From Fratercula arctica (lineage: Eukaryota > Chordata > Aves > Charadriiformes > Alcidae): DNA of 64,000 nucleotides. The notes beneath the pieces were generated by a model that saw only the letters and a program-made list of their open reading frames with translations, made no database searches and was not told the DNA's origin. The stretch is taken from contig CANTUZ010000002.1 of the NCBI GenBank assembly GCA_947846985.1, positions 133,385,889 through 133,449,888 on the forward strand, read 5' to 3'. The number at the start of each line of letters is the position of its first letter. Positions within the stretch are counted from its first letter, which is position 1. Position numbers and translations under genes: made by a program. Shown here piece after piece: positions 27,113 through 41,340 of this stretch.

Positions 27113-30100
27113 AATGGGGGTGTCTAGATGTGATAACAGATGCATTTGCTTCATCCTTGAGAGAACACATCCCTTAACTTCTGTACCAGTGTTTATAGTG
27201 TTGTACTGTCCTTTGATTACCTATGTGCACTTCCTTTGATAACTCGTGTGATTAGGTTTAGCTTGGGTTTACAGAGATAAAGTGCTACTTAAAAGCCTTG
27301 CTTTTCCTCCCTCCTTCCCTACACAAAATTATTTCTTGCACCTGTGGCTTAACCAGCCTCTATTTCAAAGTATCTCACATGGATCCTTGCCATTTTGTAA
27401 CTAGTTTGTACACCAAACCTGCCTGTGATGCTTAAACTTTGCTGGAATTCTGTCCCCTGCTCTATACCCTCAAGGTACAGCTCCCGTTCAGCAAGGCCAC
27501 CTAGAAATTTCTCTTCTTCCTCCTCACCCCAGTCTTACATCCCAAATATTCTTGTTGGCTGCAGGCGTTACAACCCTGCTGCTGCCTTCTACGCAAAGAG
27601 AAGGGTGACAGTAAATGACCCAATGGTTGTGGTCTAATTAAAAAGTGCTCTATCATGTCCTCTGATATCTGAGTAAAACACTCTTCCACTCCTCAGTTGT
27701 GCATGATAGGTTGACATCCTTGGCGCATAAAGAGCCGGATGCCCTTTAGAATAGCGGACACCTCTTTTATTAGGCATGATACACAGTTCGTGCATCGATC
27801 AGTAAACATTTCTTTGTGCAACCAAACTCAGGAAATAGTTTAGTTTTGCTATGCACATTTTGGGATAGCACGCAGCATAATTTGTCAGCGCCTGCATTCA
27901 TGGTCACATATCTGACAACTGATTCACAGCTCTGAACACCTCAATACACACCTAAAGATAACCACCAGTAGCTGTCTTGTTATTGTTCCCCTGGTATCTC
28001 AAGGATGTTTATTCATGGGCCTTCACCTGTCTTCCTATCACTTTAGCCCTGCTTAAGTCAGGAGATCTGAGCCTGTGTCATCACCTGTATTTCTCATTGT
28101 CATTACAGAACAATCTTTTGCCTTTCCACCCATTTTCACTGAGCCTTGATCAAAACTAAAGTCACTGTCTAGATCTGTCATAGCTTTCATGCACTAGTTT
28201 TATCCATTGTGGAGAAAACAATAAAAAGCCATCACACCGCTATGGAAGGGCAGCTCTCTGGGACCCTATTTTTGTGCCCTGCTTCATGACTATGATATTT
28301 CAACCACATCTGTATAACTTTGGCTCTTTGGCCCTCTACTTCTCCAGTCTTCATCTATGCTTTCACTCTTCCAACATATTCTCCATTAGTTTCATGCCAC
28401 AATCTGTTTCAGTTTCTCACTTCTGCTTTGCTGCAGTCAAAAGCTGAAGCTGCTAATCCTCTCCTGCTCCTTGCTCATACAGTAAGTATCAGGGAGCAGA
28501 GCCAGGAGACTCATTTCTCCTGAGAATGCCATTACTACTGTTGTGGGGGTTTTCATTCCATCATTTTTAGAAATACAGGACGCCTGATGCAGTACTGGAG
28601 CTGGCCACAGTAGAAGCACCTTAAGTGTTGAAATGCCAGGCAGACTGATGCAATCCTCCAATCACACATTAAGGTTCATGTTGCATCTTTAACCTTTGGC
28701 TCTCTGAGGTACAAGGAAAGGAGGACACAATTCTTTTATGCATTTCTATGTGTAATTTTTCTTAGGAGATGGGACAATGAAAAAAGACAAAGACAGCCTA
28801 AGAAACTACAGTCTTATATCTGCTCAATCAATATTGGTATAAAGATTTCATGGAGAGAGAGAACATACAGTTATTTCCTCCAGATTTCCAGTAAATCAGA
28901 TGGAAATTAATCTATTTACAACCAATGTGCGAAATATTTCCTAATTCTACAAAATTAGTTACTAGCCTGTGTATCATAGCAAAGATAAATTCAATTGATT
29001 ATGAAAACACCCATGACACAAGAAGGTCTTACACTGAGTAGTGAGTACCTAAGTATAAAGAATTAGGTATAGCTTGATCAATTCTATCTTTATCGACAGT
29101 ATCCATTCGAACACAGAGTAGAGATCCTACCAGGTATGTAACACACGTCGGGGGAATTTATTTGGCTGTGTACCATAGATGACACATATTTTCAGCACAG
29201 TGTCCTTCACACGTACCTCTACTGCCCTTCAGCTGCACAGTACAGCGATAAAGACTACTGGTAGAAAGAAATTTAACCATATATAACATTTATATCATAC
29301 TGTATAGTGAGACTCTAACTGTAACTCTTCACTAGGATGCTAATGTCCCTGATAACATTCACTGTACGCAGCACAAAAGAATATACGGGAAAATGCCATT
29401 CACGTGCAGACAGGTGGAAATTCTTCCCTTGCAACTATTGGCTGAACTCTTTAAATATAAAGACCTTCTTGTGTTGTATTTCCCTTTGTTAACAAGCCAT
29501 ATTTGAGTAGCTATCAAAGGCAAATTTATCTAAACTCAAAGAGTATTTGATGACCCAACATCTCAGCAGCTATGGTCTATAACAAAGCAACTTCTATTGA
29601 CAATTCAAGCACAAATTCAGAAGATCTTTTTGCAACAGCAGTTTCCATCTGCAAGAACATTTTTTATTGTAGCAGCAGAAGTCAGACAGGCATTGAAGCA
29701 ACATTAAACTTTGCCAAGGATCAACTTCAGATGCAAAGATAGTTTTGCTCTTTAAACAATCTCAGAGTAAAAAGCTAAAGCCTCAAAAACTGGAGGCCAG
29801 AACAGAATCCACAGAAGAAATAAGGGCATAGCTTTCTCTTTAAATCTAATGAGAACTGTAAGCAAATCACATCACTTTTTGGTCTCACAGATAAGCAAAA
29901 TCAGCCAATCCATTGGAAAACATCACTTGATTCTAAAAGTAGCTGGACAACTCTCATTGGTACTGAGTCAGGGAAAAGCCAAGTTCCTAAAAGGCTTTGT
30001 CAATGAACAAATGAGAGATCTGTCCTTTAGTCTGATAAAACCAACAAGACTGATAACACTCCTACCAACATAACAAACACGAGTGTCACAACCCATTTTA

Positions 30101-30660
30101 GAATGGAGACTGTAGGCATATTTAATATTCCTATAAAATACTGTATGCTTTGACCTACCTTTTTTTTTTTTAAAGGTACACAGCGAAAAAATGGGGTCAT
30201 TAGCATCGCTGAAACGATGGAGCAATACAGGAGGTTAGGATGTCACTGCCAGTTTTCTTCAAATACTTTCTCTTTCTTCAAGATGCTTAATGGGAAGTTC
30301 AGCCATATTACCAAGTTCAAAGGGCACCTTGCTGTATCGTTCAACAAGTTCGCTTTTCCAGGAGACATCTTTCCATTTTTGTAATGGCCTGCAGCATTGT
30401 ATGAGGCTGAAACAGCAGATGGCCTCATGGTTATATTTCTATTGTGTTCCAAAACTCACAAAACCTTCTTTGCTTTAACCAAGAGTTTTGTATTCTTTGC
30501 TCATAATAGCTATCTTGGGCTAGCTTTGCCTTACTATGCAAATTTCATTTGTCTTACAGTTGCACTGCCAGTGTGAGAGTCTGAGAGTGGCTGTCAGAGA
30601 GTTGACTTGATGAGGCATGTCTTTGCAGCTGTACTCAGGACAGCACAAAGCTGATCTCAC

Positions 30661-30687
30661 AAAAAAAAAAAAGAAAAAAAAAAAAAA
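30661..30687. repeat. A12-G-A14 tract
   Basis: A poly-A tract with one G interruption; nothing recognisable upstream. Confidence 0.95.
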
Positions 30688-32139
30688 GTATTTTTGTCTT
30701 GCTCAATTTCCCATGCCTTCGGAAAGACTGTTCTCATTACAATGTATTTCCTAGTTTATAAAATAAATATGCTCGATTGTCAGGTCCTTAGTGTTTTAAA
30801 ATTTCCTGTGACCTAAATGTTACTCTTGCAACAATTTGTCAAAGATAGACTGTCACTTGGAATGATTTTGTGTATCAGAAAACAACTAGAGGTGAAAGAC
30901 CTCTTAAGTTAATTATTTATACCCAAAGCAAATCAAAGGCATTAAGAATGTATTATTTTAAAAAGAAGTAAAAACACAAAGAAATGGCATGTTGGCACGT
31001 CAGGGATCCTGCCTTCTGGTCTGGGTTTTTAGTGACTCTTTCAAGTGCGGTTTTATCAGGTTGCTTCTGCACTGCACTGTGGACTTGCTCCCTGCAGGGG
31101 CATTTGCAACCCTCGGCACTTCACCTGTTCTGTGAAAGTGTGATGACAGCTAAATGTTGGGATTTGTGAAGACTGGCAAGAGCTACTAAACCCTAACCAG
31201 GAGACAAAGTTCAGTGACTTCCAAATTCTACCACTTCCCAGGGACTGCAAAGTATCTGAAGTGCTACAAGGAGGTGGATCCTTTCATTCAGGGTCCTCAA
31301 GCCTACATCTTCTTCTCCAGGTAGTTTTGCTCCAAGATCAAGACAAAAGTCACCATTTACAGATTTAATGTTAAATAGCCATTAAATAAAATGCACAAGT
31401 CATCCATCAGTGGAGCTAGCACTGGAGCTCCAGTTTGCTTTTAACTGGGCAAATATCCTAACTAAGGCCAGAGAACTTGTTTTCTTCCAGAAACTCAGAA
31501 ACAGCCCAGAGTTTTATGAGGACAAACAACCACTTTGGATGTAGGTGCTGAGCACCTGTTTAAGCCCTCAATTATGTTTATGAACCATGTTCTGACTCTT
31601 TGAAGCAACTAAGGAAAAAAAGACTAAGTGCAAGGTCCATAAAGGTACTTGAAAGATTAGTTTCCTTGTTTCTAAAATGGGTCTAGTGATCTATACTATG
31701 TATTAACGCGTGGCTGTGTCAGTGCTAACTGCATCATTTTCTTGCTCGTGCCACTTAACAGATGCACTGTGTTATGCGGTGCTTTGCCTGTTTTGATATA
31801 TTGCTCTGTAGAACCTGAGTCATTAGCTAATCATGTGTGCAGACATCCAGAAACACTCTTGAAAGGATTTTGGCTCTTCAATTTCTTCAAATATTCCCTT
31901 CAAATGAAAATTAGAATTTTTCCACTCCACTCATCCAGTGATCTAATTGTTCAGTTATATATAATGTTTCCCACAAGGGCTGAGGCATTAGCTGGTATTC
32001 AGGGGCTCCTAAAGCTGTTTTGAGAGATGTTGATGGTAAAGTGGAGTGTCCTTGTCTCAATCTCATTATATACACGTACATTTATGTACATGCAAGAGAA
32101 ACAGCCCTGCAGACTCCAGGCTCGAGAAGCAGGAAGGGG

Positions 32140-32290
32140 ATGATGTTCCCCAGGCACCGGAGCAGAGATTCCCCTGTAGCCTGTGGAGGAAATCACGGTG
32201 AAACAAGTTGTCCACCTGCAGCCCATAGAGAACCACATCACGGTGGAGCAGATATCCACGCTGCAGTCCATGGAGGACCTCCCAGGTTAT
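32140..32290. repeat. Possible diverged avian interspersed-repeat fragment
   Basis: A GC-richer block with recurring CTGCAGCCCATAGAGAACC, CGGTGGAGCAGATATCCACG and CTGCAGTCCATGGAGGACCT resembles the internally repetitive 'cagcccgtggagga..ctggagcag' sequence found in bird genomes, possibly a CR1 5' region. Assignment is from memory and uncertain. The block keeps two overlapping open frames (126 and 97 aa) with no protein likeness. Confidence 0.35.
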
Positions 32291-33601
32291 CCCACCTCAT
32301 TCTTCAGCTTCTCTTACTTTTCCCTGGCTTGCAGCCACAGATGCATAGCTATAAGCCCCAAACCCTCTACTTCCACATGCTCACCATACATTTTCAATGA
32401 GTTCCTAGCTAATACCAATGAAGCTAAGGAGGATTCAAAGCAGGTTTGCCTTGGGCTTCGTTATCTTGAGCAATAGTTTTCTCCTACTTACAGCAACTAC
32501 TAGTAGCTATGGCAGCTACATAGATCCCTACATAATGAACCATTACATAAAACCAGAACCTTGCAGCTCTACTGTAGTTGTCCAGGTTTTTTTTTTCACT
32601 CTGGCAGAGGGGTGATTAAAACTCACTTCAGCTTTCGCATTGTAAAGGATATGGTGATATCTCTCTGACTCCCTCCTAGAGTATTATGCAGGTAGCCACA
32701 CCTCTTCATAGCTTTATTTCTAGGAAATACTTTGTATCATTACAGTAATTTTCAGTTTCTGATGATATAATTCTCCCACATTCTCTCTTTTTCAAGCAGC
32801 ACTGCTGGGAAGGATAAGGAATACAGTTATATTTTTTTTTTTGCAGGCATTCTTACAGGCACAAATGTCTATATAATTTCTGTATTAATAAATTAATAAT
32901 AAGGGTTTTAAGTATTCAGGTACGCGCTGGACCACTCAGATTTCTAGCACTAATAGTATGTCACACTTCAGCACCAAAAATTATCATGTAATTTACTAAA
33001 AAAAAATCTCAGTTTTAAGTAAACCATCTTTTTTAGCACTGATTTCAGTGTTTGCCACAAGTTTCTAGTTCTCAGATGAAGCAATCTGCAGGAATCTGTG
33101 CAAAATACAGACATTTTCTCATTAAATTACTGAAATACTCCATTTCAACTTTATCAATACAACCTTTCAGTTACCTACAGGATCATCAAAAGGGTGTAGT
33201 TAATCAGAGCAAGGCTGCAGAATATGCAGATTTGTGAAGAGTTGCAAAACGTTGATTTTTCATCCTAATTCAGAGCGGGGGCAAATTTCTGAAATTTCAG
33301 CATCTCCTATAGGGCAGGATTTCAGTGCTTTGACCATTTTACTGACTTGACATTTCTCAGAAACTGCAGTCTCACGTACAGCTCCGCCACTGTGCTGTAG
33401 TATGCACTGGGTTTAAAGAGTGTAAGCATTTTAAAAGTAATTGGGAAATGCCTTTGCTCCTGTAAGATATATTTAGAATGTTCCTGGTCAAAATTAACAA
33501 GTATTTCTACAAGTAGCTGTGACATTGCGTAATAGAGGCTAGAAAGAATGATGGTATGTGGGTTTTTCTATCTGAGAACAATAGTAACAGATTGGTAACA
33601 A

Positions 33602-33627
33602 AATCATAGAATCATAGCCTAGCATAG
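33602..33627 (-). mobile_element. Possible CR1 terminal octamer remnant
   Basis: AATCATAGAATCATAG looks like the antisense terminal octamers of CR1, but the adjoining core is missing. It may be a severely truncated copy or chance. Confidence 0.28.
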
Positions 33628-33830
33628 AAACAAATCAAAATCATAGCCCTAGGATAAATTATTTTCGAGAGGTTCATCGTTGTGGTACTGTGATTCATTT
33701 CGTGCAGTGCCCCTTTCCATTGTACTGATTCAATAAAGCATTTCAGCATGGGGGCACGTATGTGAATTCTGTTCAAAAACAAGCATAAGCTTAAACCGTT
33801 TAGGATCCCAAAAGGCCTCAATTCAGGAAA

Positions 33831-33858
33831 AACAAACAAACAAACAAAAAAAAAAAAA
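33831..33858. repeat. (CAAA)n / A-rich tract
   Basis: Several CAAA units followed by an A run. Confidence 0.92.
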
Positions 33859-34810
33859 CCATGTTGCCAAGAGCTCAGCAGAAATGTCTATGAAACCTGC
33901 TTCTGGGAAATGTGCCTGGAGTTGTCAGGTTAAATTCTCCGCTTTGTGAAATAAGGCAGTGGAGGGAGGTCTGTTCCTTCTAACAGAGACATTCAGAAAA
34001 ATTGTGTCGATGGAAACTGATAGTGCTTACCTGCTACCTTTCCGCTACATCCCTCCAAGTATAAGCAGCTATGTGACCAGGGAGCTGGGAGACAATATAG
34101 CAAAGAAATTAATTACAAATTTATTACACATAGCATCAGTTTCATGCCTTCTCACCTTATCACCAGGAGACTTGGATACACATCAGATCTCAGTTCCTGC
34201 ATGCGTGCTTTAATGGTAGTAGCTACCATACTGCTACATTACATTAGGAGCACTTTTCTTCTCTCGCTCTCTCTTTTTCATTTTATTTTTTTTTAGTTTA
34301 AATAAGAGTACAGAAGCACTTGAAGCTGACCTGAAAAGGTGGGGTTAATGAAAATCATGCAGATGGTGAATGTCAGAAGAATGGGCCGAGGATTTGCATG
34401 CATCATAGTGGAGCCAATGCATACATTTCCATAACAGTAAGTGATGAATAATAAAACGTACAAGTTTTATGTTTTTATCATGTCATCATCTCTGATTTAA
34501 TATTCTTTTTGGTGTATTTTATTTCTTCCTTGTCCACAGTGCTCCTTCCTTCATTATTTGGTTCAAATGATAAGCCTTTCTCCACCTTTGGGATTTGTAT
34601 TTATACCTTTTTCCCTTCCTGATGCAAAATAGAAATATGGATTAAGAAGCCATCCCAGAGGTGATTAGAGTCATTCACATGTAAAGCAAATGGCGTAATA
34701 TCTGGGGAGGACTACTAAGAGCATATCACTGTTCAAGAACCCTGTTTTCATCTTTTTTTCCACCATTGTGCCACCAAAAAGAAAACTCACACATACCAAA
34801 ATAGATGACC

Positions 34811-34836
34811 AAAAAAAAAAAAAAAAAAAAAAAAAA
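34811..34836. repeat. A26 homopolymer
   Basis: An uninterrupted run of 26 A. No retrocopy is recognisable upstream. Confidence 0.97.
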
Positions 34837-35328
34837 GAATTGATGATGCTATTTGGTCAAAGTCTTGGAAAGTTGTTCTCTTCAGGTGATAATTTGCATG
34901 TTATTGTTTACCAGGCAGATGGGCAATGCTCAGGAGAACCTGATCCTGTAGCTGCTGAGTGAGAGGAGAAGTGCCTGATCCTTCCACAGTGAACCCAAAG
35001 AGGATGTTTACCTCTTGTTTCAAAGCAAACAAGACCCAGGTTTACACTTGAGGCTATTATCTCTGTTTTACAAATGAAGACCAATGTAAGAAAGTCTCAG
35101 AATAGGACACGGTTGCCTAGCTGTATTTGGGACCAAATTTTACATTCTCCCATTAACCACTGCATGCGAAATGGAAATTGAGGGGGAGCTGAACTGCACT
35201 TAGTTATCACCTAACCAAAGAGGCATCCAAATTTCCTTCAGCAAGAGATTTCATCTTTTCAGTTTGTGGAGCCCGAGACATTTTTCAGTGAACATCATAA
35301 ACATGACCGTGTGATTGTTGTATGGCCA

Positions 35329-35362
35329 CTGACAACTTGCTTTATTGCGCTGACAACTTGCT
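35329..35362. repeat. Short direct repeat, 21-bp period
   Basis: CTGACAACTTGCT occurs twice (35329 and 35350). Confidence 0.88.
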
Positions 35363-36095
35363 GAGAATAATGCAGGAATTCCCCAGGGTCTGCGGAGCGG
35401 AGCTGGAAAATATCAGCATTGGGTGCTCAATTTTCTAACTGAAAAATTATCTTGTTGCCTGACTGTGTCTGTCTAGGATCACCTAGGTGTCAATAATATT
35501 GAATTATTTAATACCCAACCTTTACACCTGCTCATCTCTTAGCAGGATTCAGAGACTCAGTGCTCCTCCATCAGCTCCACCTATGGAGCTCTTTCCAATA
35601 CATTTTCTTTGGAGTTTACCTACTGTAGCAGATCTGAGCAGATCAAGGGAAACATTCAAATATTTTGAGTTAGACCAAAGCTATTTAAACATTGCCTTAC
35701 TGGAAGATTTTCAGTGCCCTTCAGATGCCACATTAGTTTTTGTTAACTTATTCTCTTATTTTATTCTGAATACTAATTAAGATACTAATGTTGTGAACTG
35801 ATGAAAAAGCTATATTTGCCAGTTGTGACTATTTTATTTTAAATTCATTTTAAGCCTGTAGTTATGACAGCCTTCAACAGAGACTTGAACAATTATGACA
35901 GCTACCAATTATAACAATGGCTGTGACTGGAGACTAAAGAAAGAAAAATAGGTGGAAAGAGAATGAACGAATACAGATTTTTATGGGGGACACTGAAATG
36001 ATTTGCACATTAAGTTTTCATTTGATAAATAGTTTTACCTTCCCAAATGCATTTTGCTCAACCTTTCCAAAAGGGATCATTTAAACTTCTTATGT

Positions 36096-36184
36096 AAAAA
36101 AATAAAATAAAAAATAAAATAAAAAAATAAAATAAAATAAAATAAAATAAAATAAAATAAAATAAAATAAAATAAAATAAAATA
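36096..36184. repeat. (AAAAT)n microsatellite
   Basis: About 89 bp of AAAAT units with some variant units at the left end and a pure array of more than ten units on the right. It produces a spurious minus-strand frame rich in Phe-Ile-Leu-Tyr. The array is likely length-polymorphic. Confidence 0.97.
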
Positions 36185-38340
36185 CATTCTTTTTCAGCAT
36201 TTAAAAAGGGGGATAAAAAGAACAAAAAACTAAATCCCTTGCTGAACTGTTCTTTTTGATTTATTTGACCTGCCTTGTTGTAAGTTTGTTTGTTTAAAAA
36301 AAAAAACCAAAGCACCCTAAAATGTTGTCCATTAGGGATGACCTGAATTACCTGTTCCTTCCCATGCTCTTGCATTTTTTTCAACTCAGCTGAACTCAGG
36401 AAAAAAAATAATCAATTACTTGCACAGACATGTTACAGCCCTCAAAACGCTAGAAGTCACGGCTCCCACAGTTTGAGATAAAGATAAAAGGAAGCAGTAA
36501 CCTGCCTGGATCATCCATTAGATGGAAGGGAAAAGCCCCACTCCATATCTGAATGGAGGACACAGTCTTTCTCCAGCTTGCACTGACTCTCTGGATCCTG
36601 AGCTTGACCTGGTGTATGTCTCTCACCTCAAAAATTCATTTCCCTCTCTCCTATACAGGTTCCATTTCCACTGGTCAGGGTTTGGGGCAGGAGGGGAGGC
36701 AAAGAGAAGACGGATTACCATCAAGCTTTCCCTAATGTAGGGAAGAATAAGGAAGAGCCTGACTCTGCCTTTCAATGAGGTTAGCACATGAAAAAGTGAA
36801 ATCTGGAAACAAAATCACCAGAAGAGATCTATAGTAGTGTGCACTCCTTTTTTTTTCCTTAGCTTAAATGACAATATAAGCAGAAAATTGAGAATAATAT
36901 GCCAGAAATTAACTTTTTTTCCCCTGTTTAAAGTGCAAAATTCTCATTGGGATTGGAATTTCACCCCAGATGGCTTGGCCAAGGAACATATGCCAACAGC
37001 GTGAACCTCACTGTGTATGATTTGACACCTTGACATTTAACAAACTTAGAAAATGTTATTAAAAGAGACACAGATACTGTAAAGATGAGCCTTACTAATA
37101 CTAACACACCTATTTTCTGTCACTGCTTTCCTGGTGTATCTGGCAGCGTGGAAGGTAGCTCAGGCTGTATGCAAAATATCAAAATTCATAAAGTACTGCA
37201 CCCACACTAACAAGCTTTGCCCAATCCTGGGCATTTCTGCAATCCAGCCGCTGATGAAAAATGCTATTGGGAACTGTAGCCTACGACAAGAGGCAGAAGA
37301 GCTCAGAAGCTCACATAGTAGAGCAAATATCTATCTGCACTTCATGAAGGCTTCTCTGCCCTCTGTTTCAGCAGGGGTAGAGAGTAATGAGGAATTGATC
37401 TGAAGCAGAGGTGGTAATACAGGAATATCAAGGAACAAAACTCTTCATGGCGTGACACCCACCCCAGCGCTGTGTACCCCCTCTGGAGGTGATGATAAAC
37501 CTGTAATGGTACACCTATCTTAGAGTTTCAGTTCAGGAGTGTGCTTCTAATAGCAAATGTCTTGATTTCCCCCACCCGCCTCACTTTGACTTGCACCACA
37601 GAGGGGTTTTGGGGCTAAAGTTCTGAATTTAAACTGAAATTAATTAGAATTTCATTCTTTCTGGATGAAACTAAACAAGCAGATATAGTCCAGAAAAGCA
37701 CCTGATTCAAATTAAGTGTTGTTCTGCTCTGAGAAACATAATTTCAGTGCTCACAACCAGGTAAGAATTAGTCCAAAGTAAAAACTCTTAAAATGCACTC
37801 AGTGTGGACATCGGGTCTCATGGCATTTCACCGTACAGACCCTCTGGACCTCAGTCCCGGCTAATGTAGGCATGTTAGCTTGCGCATCAAGGGAAACAGA
37901 AAGCCTTAGTGTCCCTCAGGTGCTTCACGTAAGTGTCTGAGCCATCTTGCAATCAGATTTCAAAGCACTGAATATTCATTACAATGAATTCAATCAATCT
38001 TTATTGTATACAGAAGTGCAACTGCAAAGTATTCTACAGGCAATGTCTGTAAGTAATTTTTATTGTAATTTCCATTACAACTGCAAATAGAAACTTGCTC
38101 GTAATGTTTTCATAGCAGTTGTCTCCCACTTGAGCTGTTACCGTGAAATATGTTTGCTGTCATGAAGCACTGAGGGCAGCATAGCACAGATGGGATGGGC
38201 AACATAACATTATTTAGGAAATGGATCCTATTACTAAACGGTTCACATGCTAAAAATTAGGAGAAAGGGTGACAAGATTACCTTAACAGAAAGGATGCAG
38301 AGGAAGATGGATTACTTCTAATGAGATTTATTCAGTGGTT

Positions 38341-38381
38341 TTTTGTTTGGGTTTGTTTTTTGTTTTTTGTTTTTTGTTTTC
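38341..38381. repeat. (TTTTTTG)n simple repeat
   Basis: T-rich heptamer units TTTTTTG repeated, with decayed TTTGGG-containing units on the left. Confidence 0.93.
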
Positions 38382-38639
38382 TTAGAGTTGAGACTTAAAG
38401 GACCATTAAATATAAGACGATAAATTTTAATTATAGAGATGGTTTCCTTTTTCCTGGGGTTCTGTAGAACTTAGGAAGAGACCAAAGGGAGGTACTTAAA
38501 GATTGCTCTGTACAACACACTATCAAACTGCAGTTGAAAACGTAAAGTTATTTATCTAATGATCAAATTAATTATTGTTCTGCTCTCAGAATCATAATTT
38601 TTGAAGGAATTCCTAACAATGTCTATTCGCTTTCTAATG

Positions 38640-38770
38640 TGACTCACGGAGGATGCTGCTTTAGGCTACGGCTGGCAATATAATTAGTTGATTAAGCAGA
38701 GTGACTCTGGAGTGTGCACTGATCTGATGCATGTGATGCAAATGATGAAACATTTTGTCCCTCCAAATGG
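38640..38770. promoter_or_regulatory. Candidate distal enhancer-like segment
   Basis: A dense cluster of TAATTAG (homeodomain), GATTAAG and ATGCAAAT (POU octamer, near 38736) within 110 bp of unique sequence. The call is inferred from motif clustering; no conservation data are available. Confidence 0.25.
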
Positions 38771-41025
38771 GACTGCTTCTCAAGCACATGCCTAGATCAA
38801 AAAACATGTGGTCCTGCTAAGGCAATGTTCCAGGGATGCACCAATGGTTACAGGATGCGCCTTGTACCCAACACTGGCAGAAAATTGGACTTCTTATTAC
38901 GGTTCAGTACAAATTCTTCTGAAACAGAAGACAGCCTGCAGAAAAGGCATCAAAACACCTTACAGGACGAAAAGATAATAGCTTATCACACTCTATTTTA
39001 ACAATGGGTCACCATCCTCAGTGGGAACAAATAAAGCATAAAAATGTTACTGCAATTGTCAGAAGAAATCTCTCTTCCCTCACGTCACAGGCACCTTCCT
39101 CCTATGAAACCAAATGCTACTAAACCAACTAAACTTTCCAAATAAACTGTATAAGCTTATCTTTGTTTTAATTGATGCAATAATTTTAGTATTACGGTAA
39201 AATTAAAGCAGTTGTGTATTCCATTCCTCCAGCCCCCAAATAGGGAATTTGTTCCCTGAAAATGCTCGTAAAGAATTTTCTAGAAAATCCAATCCCATCT
39301 GATAGGTTAATTGGAAAATTTCATATTGTGTGTGATAAAGAAGAATATTTTTGTATCCGCCTTCTCTTACTCCATCAGGAATAGTGAATAAATGACCTGA
39401 ATAACCTCTCACAGCCCACCACCAGTAGCAAGAGTTATTGGTTTTAAAATAGAAAATGAAACTATTCTAAAGTTAAAGATTTTCACTCCAGATAAAGCCT
39501 CTGCTTTGTTATTAAGAGTTCTGGAGAAATGCATTCAAGATTTCCTGGTAATCCATAATTACAATTTACTGATATTTTAAAATTACCATAGGGTTCTCCT
39601 CTAGAATGTTCATTTACTTCTACTGTTAATGTGAAAATACTGCATGTCTATTTATCAGTCCACATGGTAAATAGCCAGTGTTTAGTCAACAGTTCCTAAT
39701 TAATGTTCACAATATTTCGTGAGGTTTTGTTTATTCCATCTTATCATCAAAAATGAATCCAAGATAGAAAAAAGGAAATGAATGGATAACACAAGCAGAA
39801 TAAAGAAAAGATTTAATAAACAGGAAAGTGCAGCAGAAACCAAGCTAAAAACAGCCAGGTCGCATGATGAGCCACAAGCTATCTGACAAGGATTTGATGG
39901 TGATGCTATACTCAGGACTCTCGGCTTGTACTCAACCCCTAACTTGCTAAAAGGGTTTTATTCTGTAGTTATGGGCTTATTACTATTAAAACCCATGTAA
40001 CAATGTATATTTACATTGCACTTTGTAACTTACAGCAAAAGATCCCTTGTCATAATGGTCTCACAGGTGAGAGGAGACATCTTTATGTGTGCACGAGGGT
40101 CTAACGAAGCACTTGCACTGAAATGTGGTTATGTTTACCGCAATGAGGAATGCTTAGTGTGGCTGAAGGGTTTTCTTGAGGGGGAAGGGAGCAAGAGAAG
40201 TCATTCCTGAAAGACCTTGGAAGAAAGGCAAAATCCTGAGAATGGCATCCTGACTTGAAGAGCAACAGGGCTAATTTACTGATGGTCTAGTAATTGTCAG
40301 CCTTCAGTGAAAGCCACAGAAAACCTTTAAAATCTCGATAAAAGGGCTCTGGTTTAAAGACGCTGTCATTGCTGAAAGGAAAAATAATAGACTAATGGGA
40401 CTAATTCTAAACCCAGCAGGTCTGGAGGTGAGTCCCCGTAGAATAGAAAGGGAAAGCAATCATGTCAGATGAAAAAGAACCTGTAAGGGAAGAATATTCT
40501 GCTGGGTACCATCAAGCCAATTGTGGACTAATGCACGTCTCTCATTGCTGCCACTAATTTAAATAGGCTGAACATTCAATCACTGTTATTATGTTATCTT
40601 TTTAGCTGAAGGTCAAACACATGAGCGTCAAAACCTTACCATTTCTCCTGTACATGTAAAAAAATGTATGCCCCTACATTTGGTATGTAATATTGTACTT
40701 TGTAACTAGAGCGTTTACTAGTAACTAGAATTGAAGGATGTATCTGAGCTAAGGAAAGCAGAAAATGCTTTGGCTGGGTGGCAAAATCTTTATCCAATGA
40801 GTAGGGATACATACCAGCAAGGTAAGGAATGACATGCTCCCTCTCATAGAGCTTCCCACTGTGGACACACGTGTATGGCATGCTGCACCAGGGCTGTGGT
40901 CATCAGTCAGCAGTTCTTTTTATTGTGGCTCCTATGATTACTTCTCATAAAACTGTATGATGGAAACCCACTGAAGTTTTTACAGGGCTTTTCCTCCTGT
41001 AATGCATTCCATGATTCAGACATTG

Positions 41026-41040
41026 AAAAAAAAAAAAAAA
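41026..41040. repeat. A15 homopolymer
   Basis: A short run of A preceding the CR1 copy at 41129; it has no obvious origin. Confidence 0.9.
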
Positions 41041-41128
41041 TCACTAAGCAGAGTTATTAGGAAGAAACCTAGTCATAATTCTGTAACTCTAAACCAGGAA
41101 GTATCTCTGTTCTATAAGTTTCTTAAAG

Positions 41129-41340
41129 AATCACACAATAATTTAGGTTGGAAGAAATTTAGGTCATCTAGGCAGATCTCACAGAGTAGGGCCAGCTTCC
41201 AGTTTAATGAGGTTGCTCAAGGCTGCGTCCAAAAAAGTTTCAAGTGTCTCCAAGGATGGCAACTAACCAACTTTCCTAGGTAAGTATTCCAGTGTTTCCC
41301 ATCTTCATTGTGCAGAAATATTTTCTTTATATCTATCTGG
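41129..41340 (-). mobile_element. CR1 LINE, 3' fragment (diverged)
   Basis: Read on the minus strand this is a CR1 3' end. The + strand shows AATCACACAATAATTTAGG (terminal region), then GGTTGCTCAAGGCTGCGTCC, CTCCAAGGATGGCAACTAAC and TTCCAGTGTTTCCCATCTTC, all matching the antisense of avian CR1. Several substitutions and small indels indicate an older copy. Confidence 0.88.

Larger units (their letters stand above)
18566..32139. other. Intergenic desert, no gene
   Basis: About 13.5 kb of AT-rich sequence with simple repeats at 23754, 27089 and 30661. A modestly GC-richer block at 25640-25990 holds a 121-codon plus frame without protein likeness. I see no CR1 of recognisable age, tRNA or exon. 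Confidence 0.65.
32291..41128. other. Intergenic desert, no gene
   Basis: AT-rich. Holds simple repeats at 33831, 34811, 36096 and 38341, the small direct repeat at 35329 and the motif cluster at 38640-38770. Open frames are short or repeat-driven. Confidence 0.65.

Noticed and set aside
36058..36384. 108-codon minus frame rich in Phe, Ile, Leu, Tyr
   Set aside because: It is largely a translation of the (AAAAT)n microsatellite.
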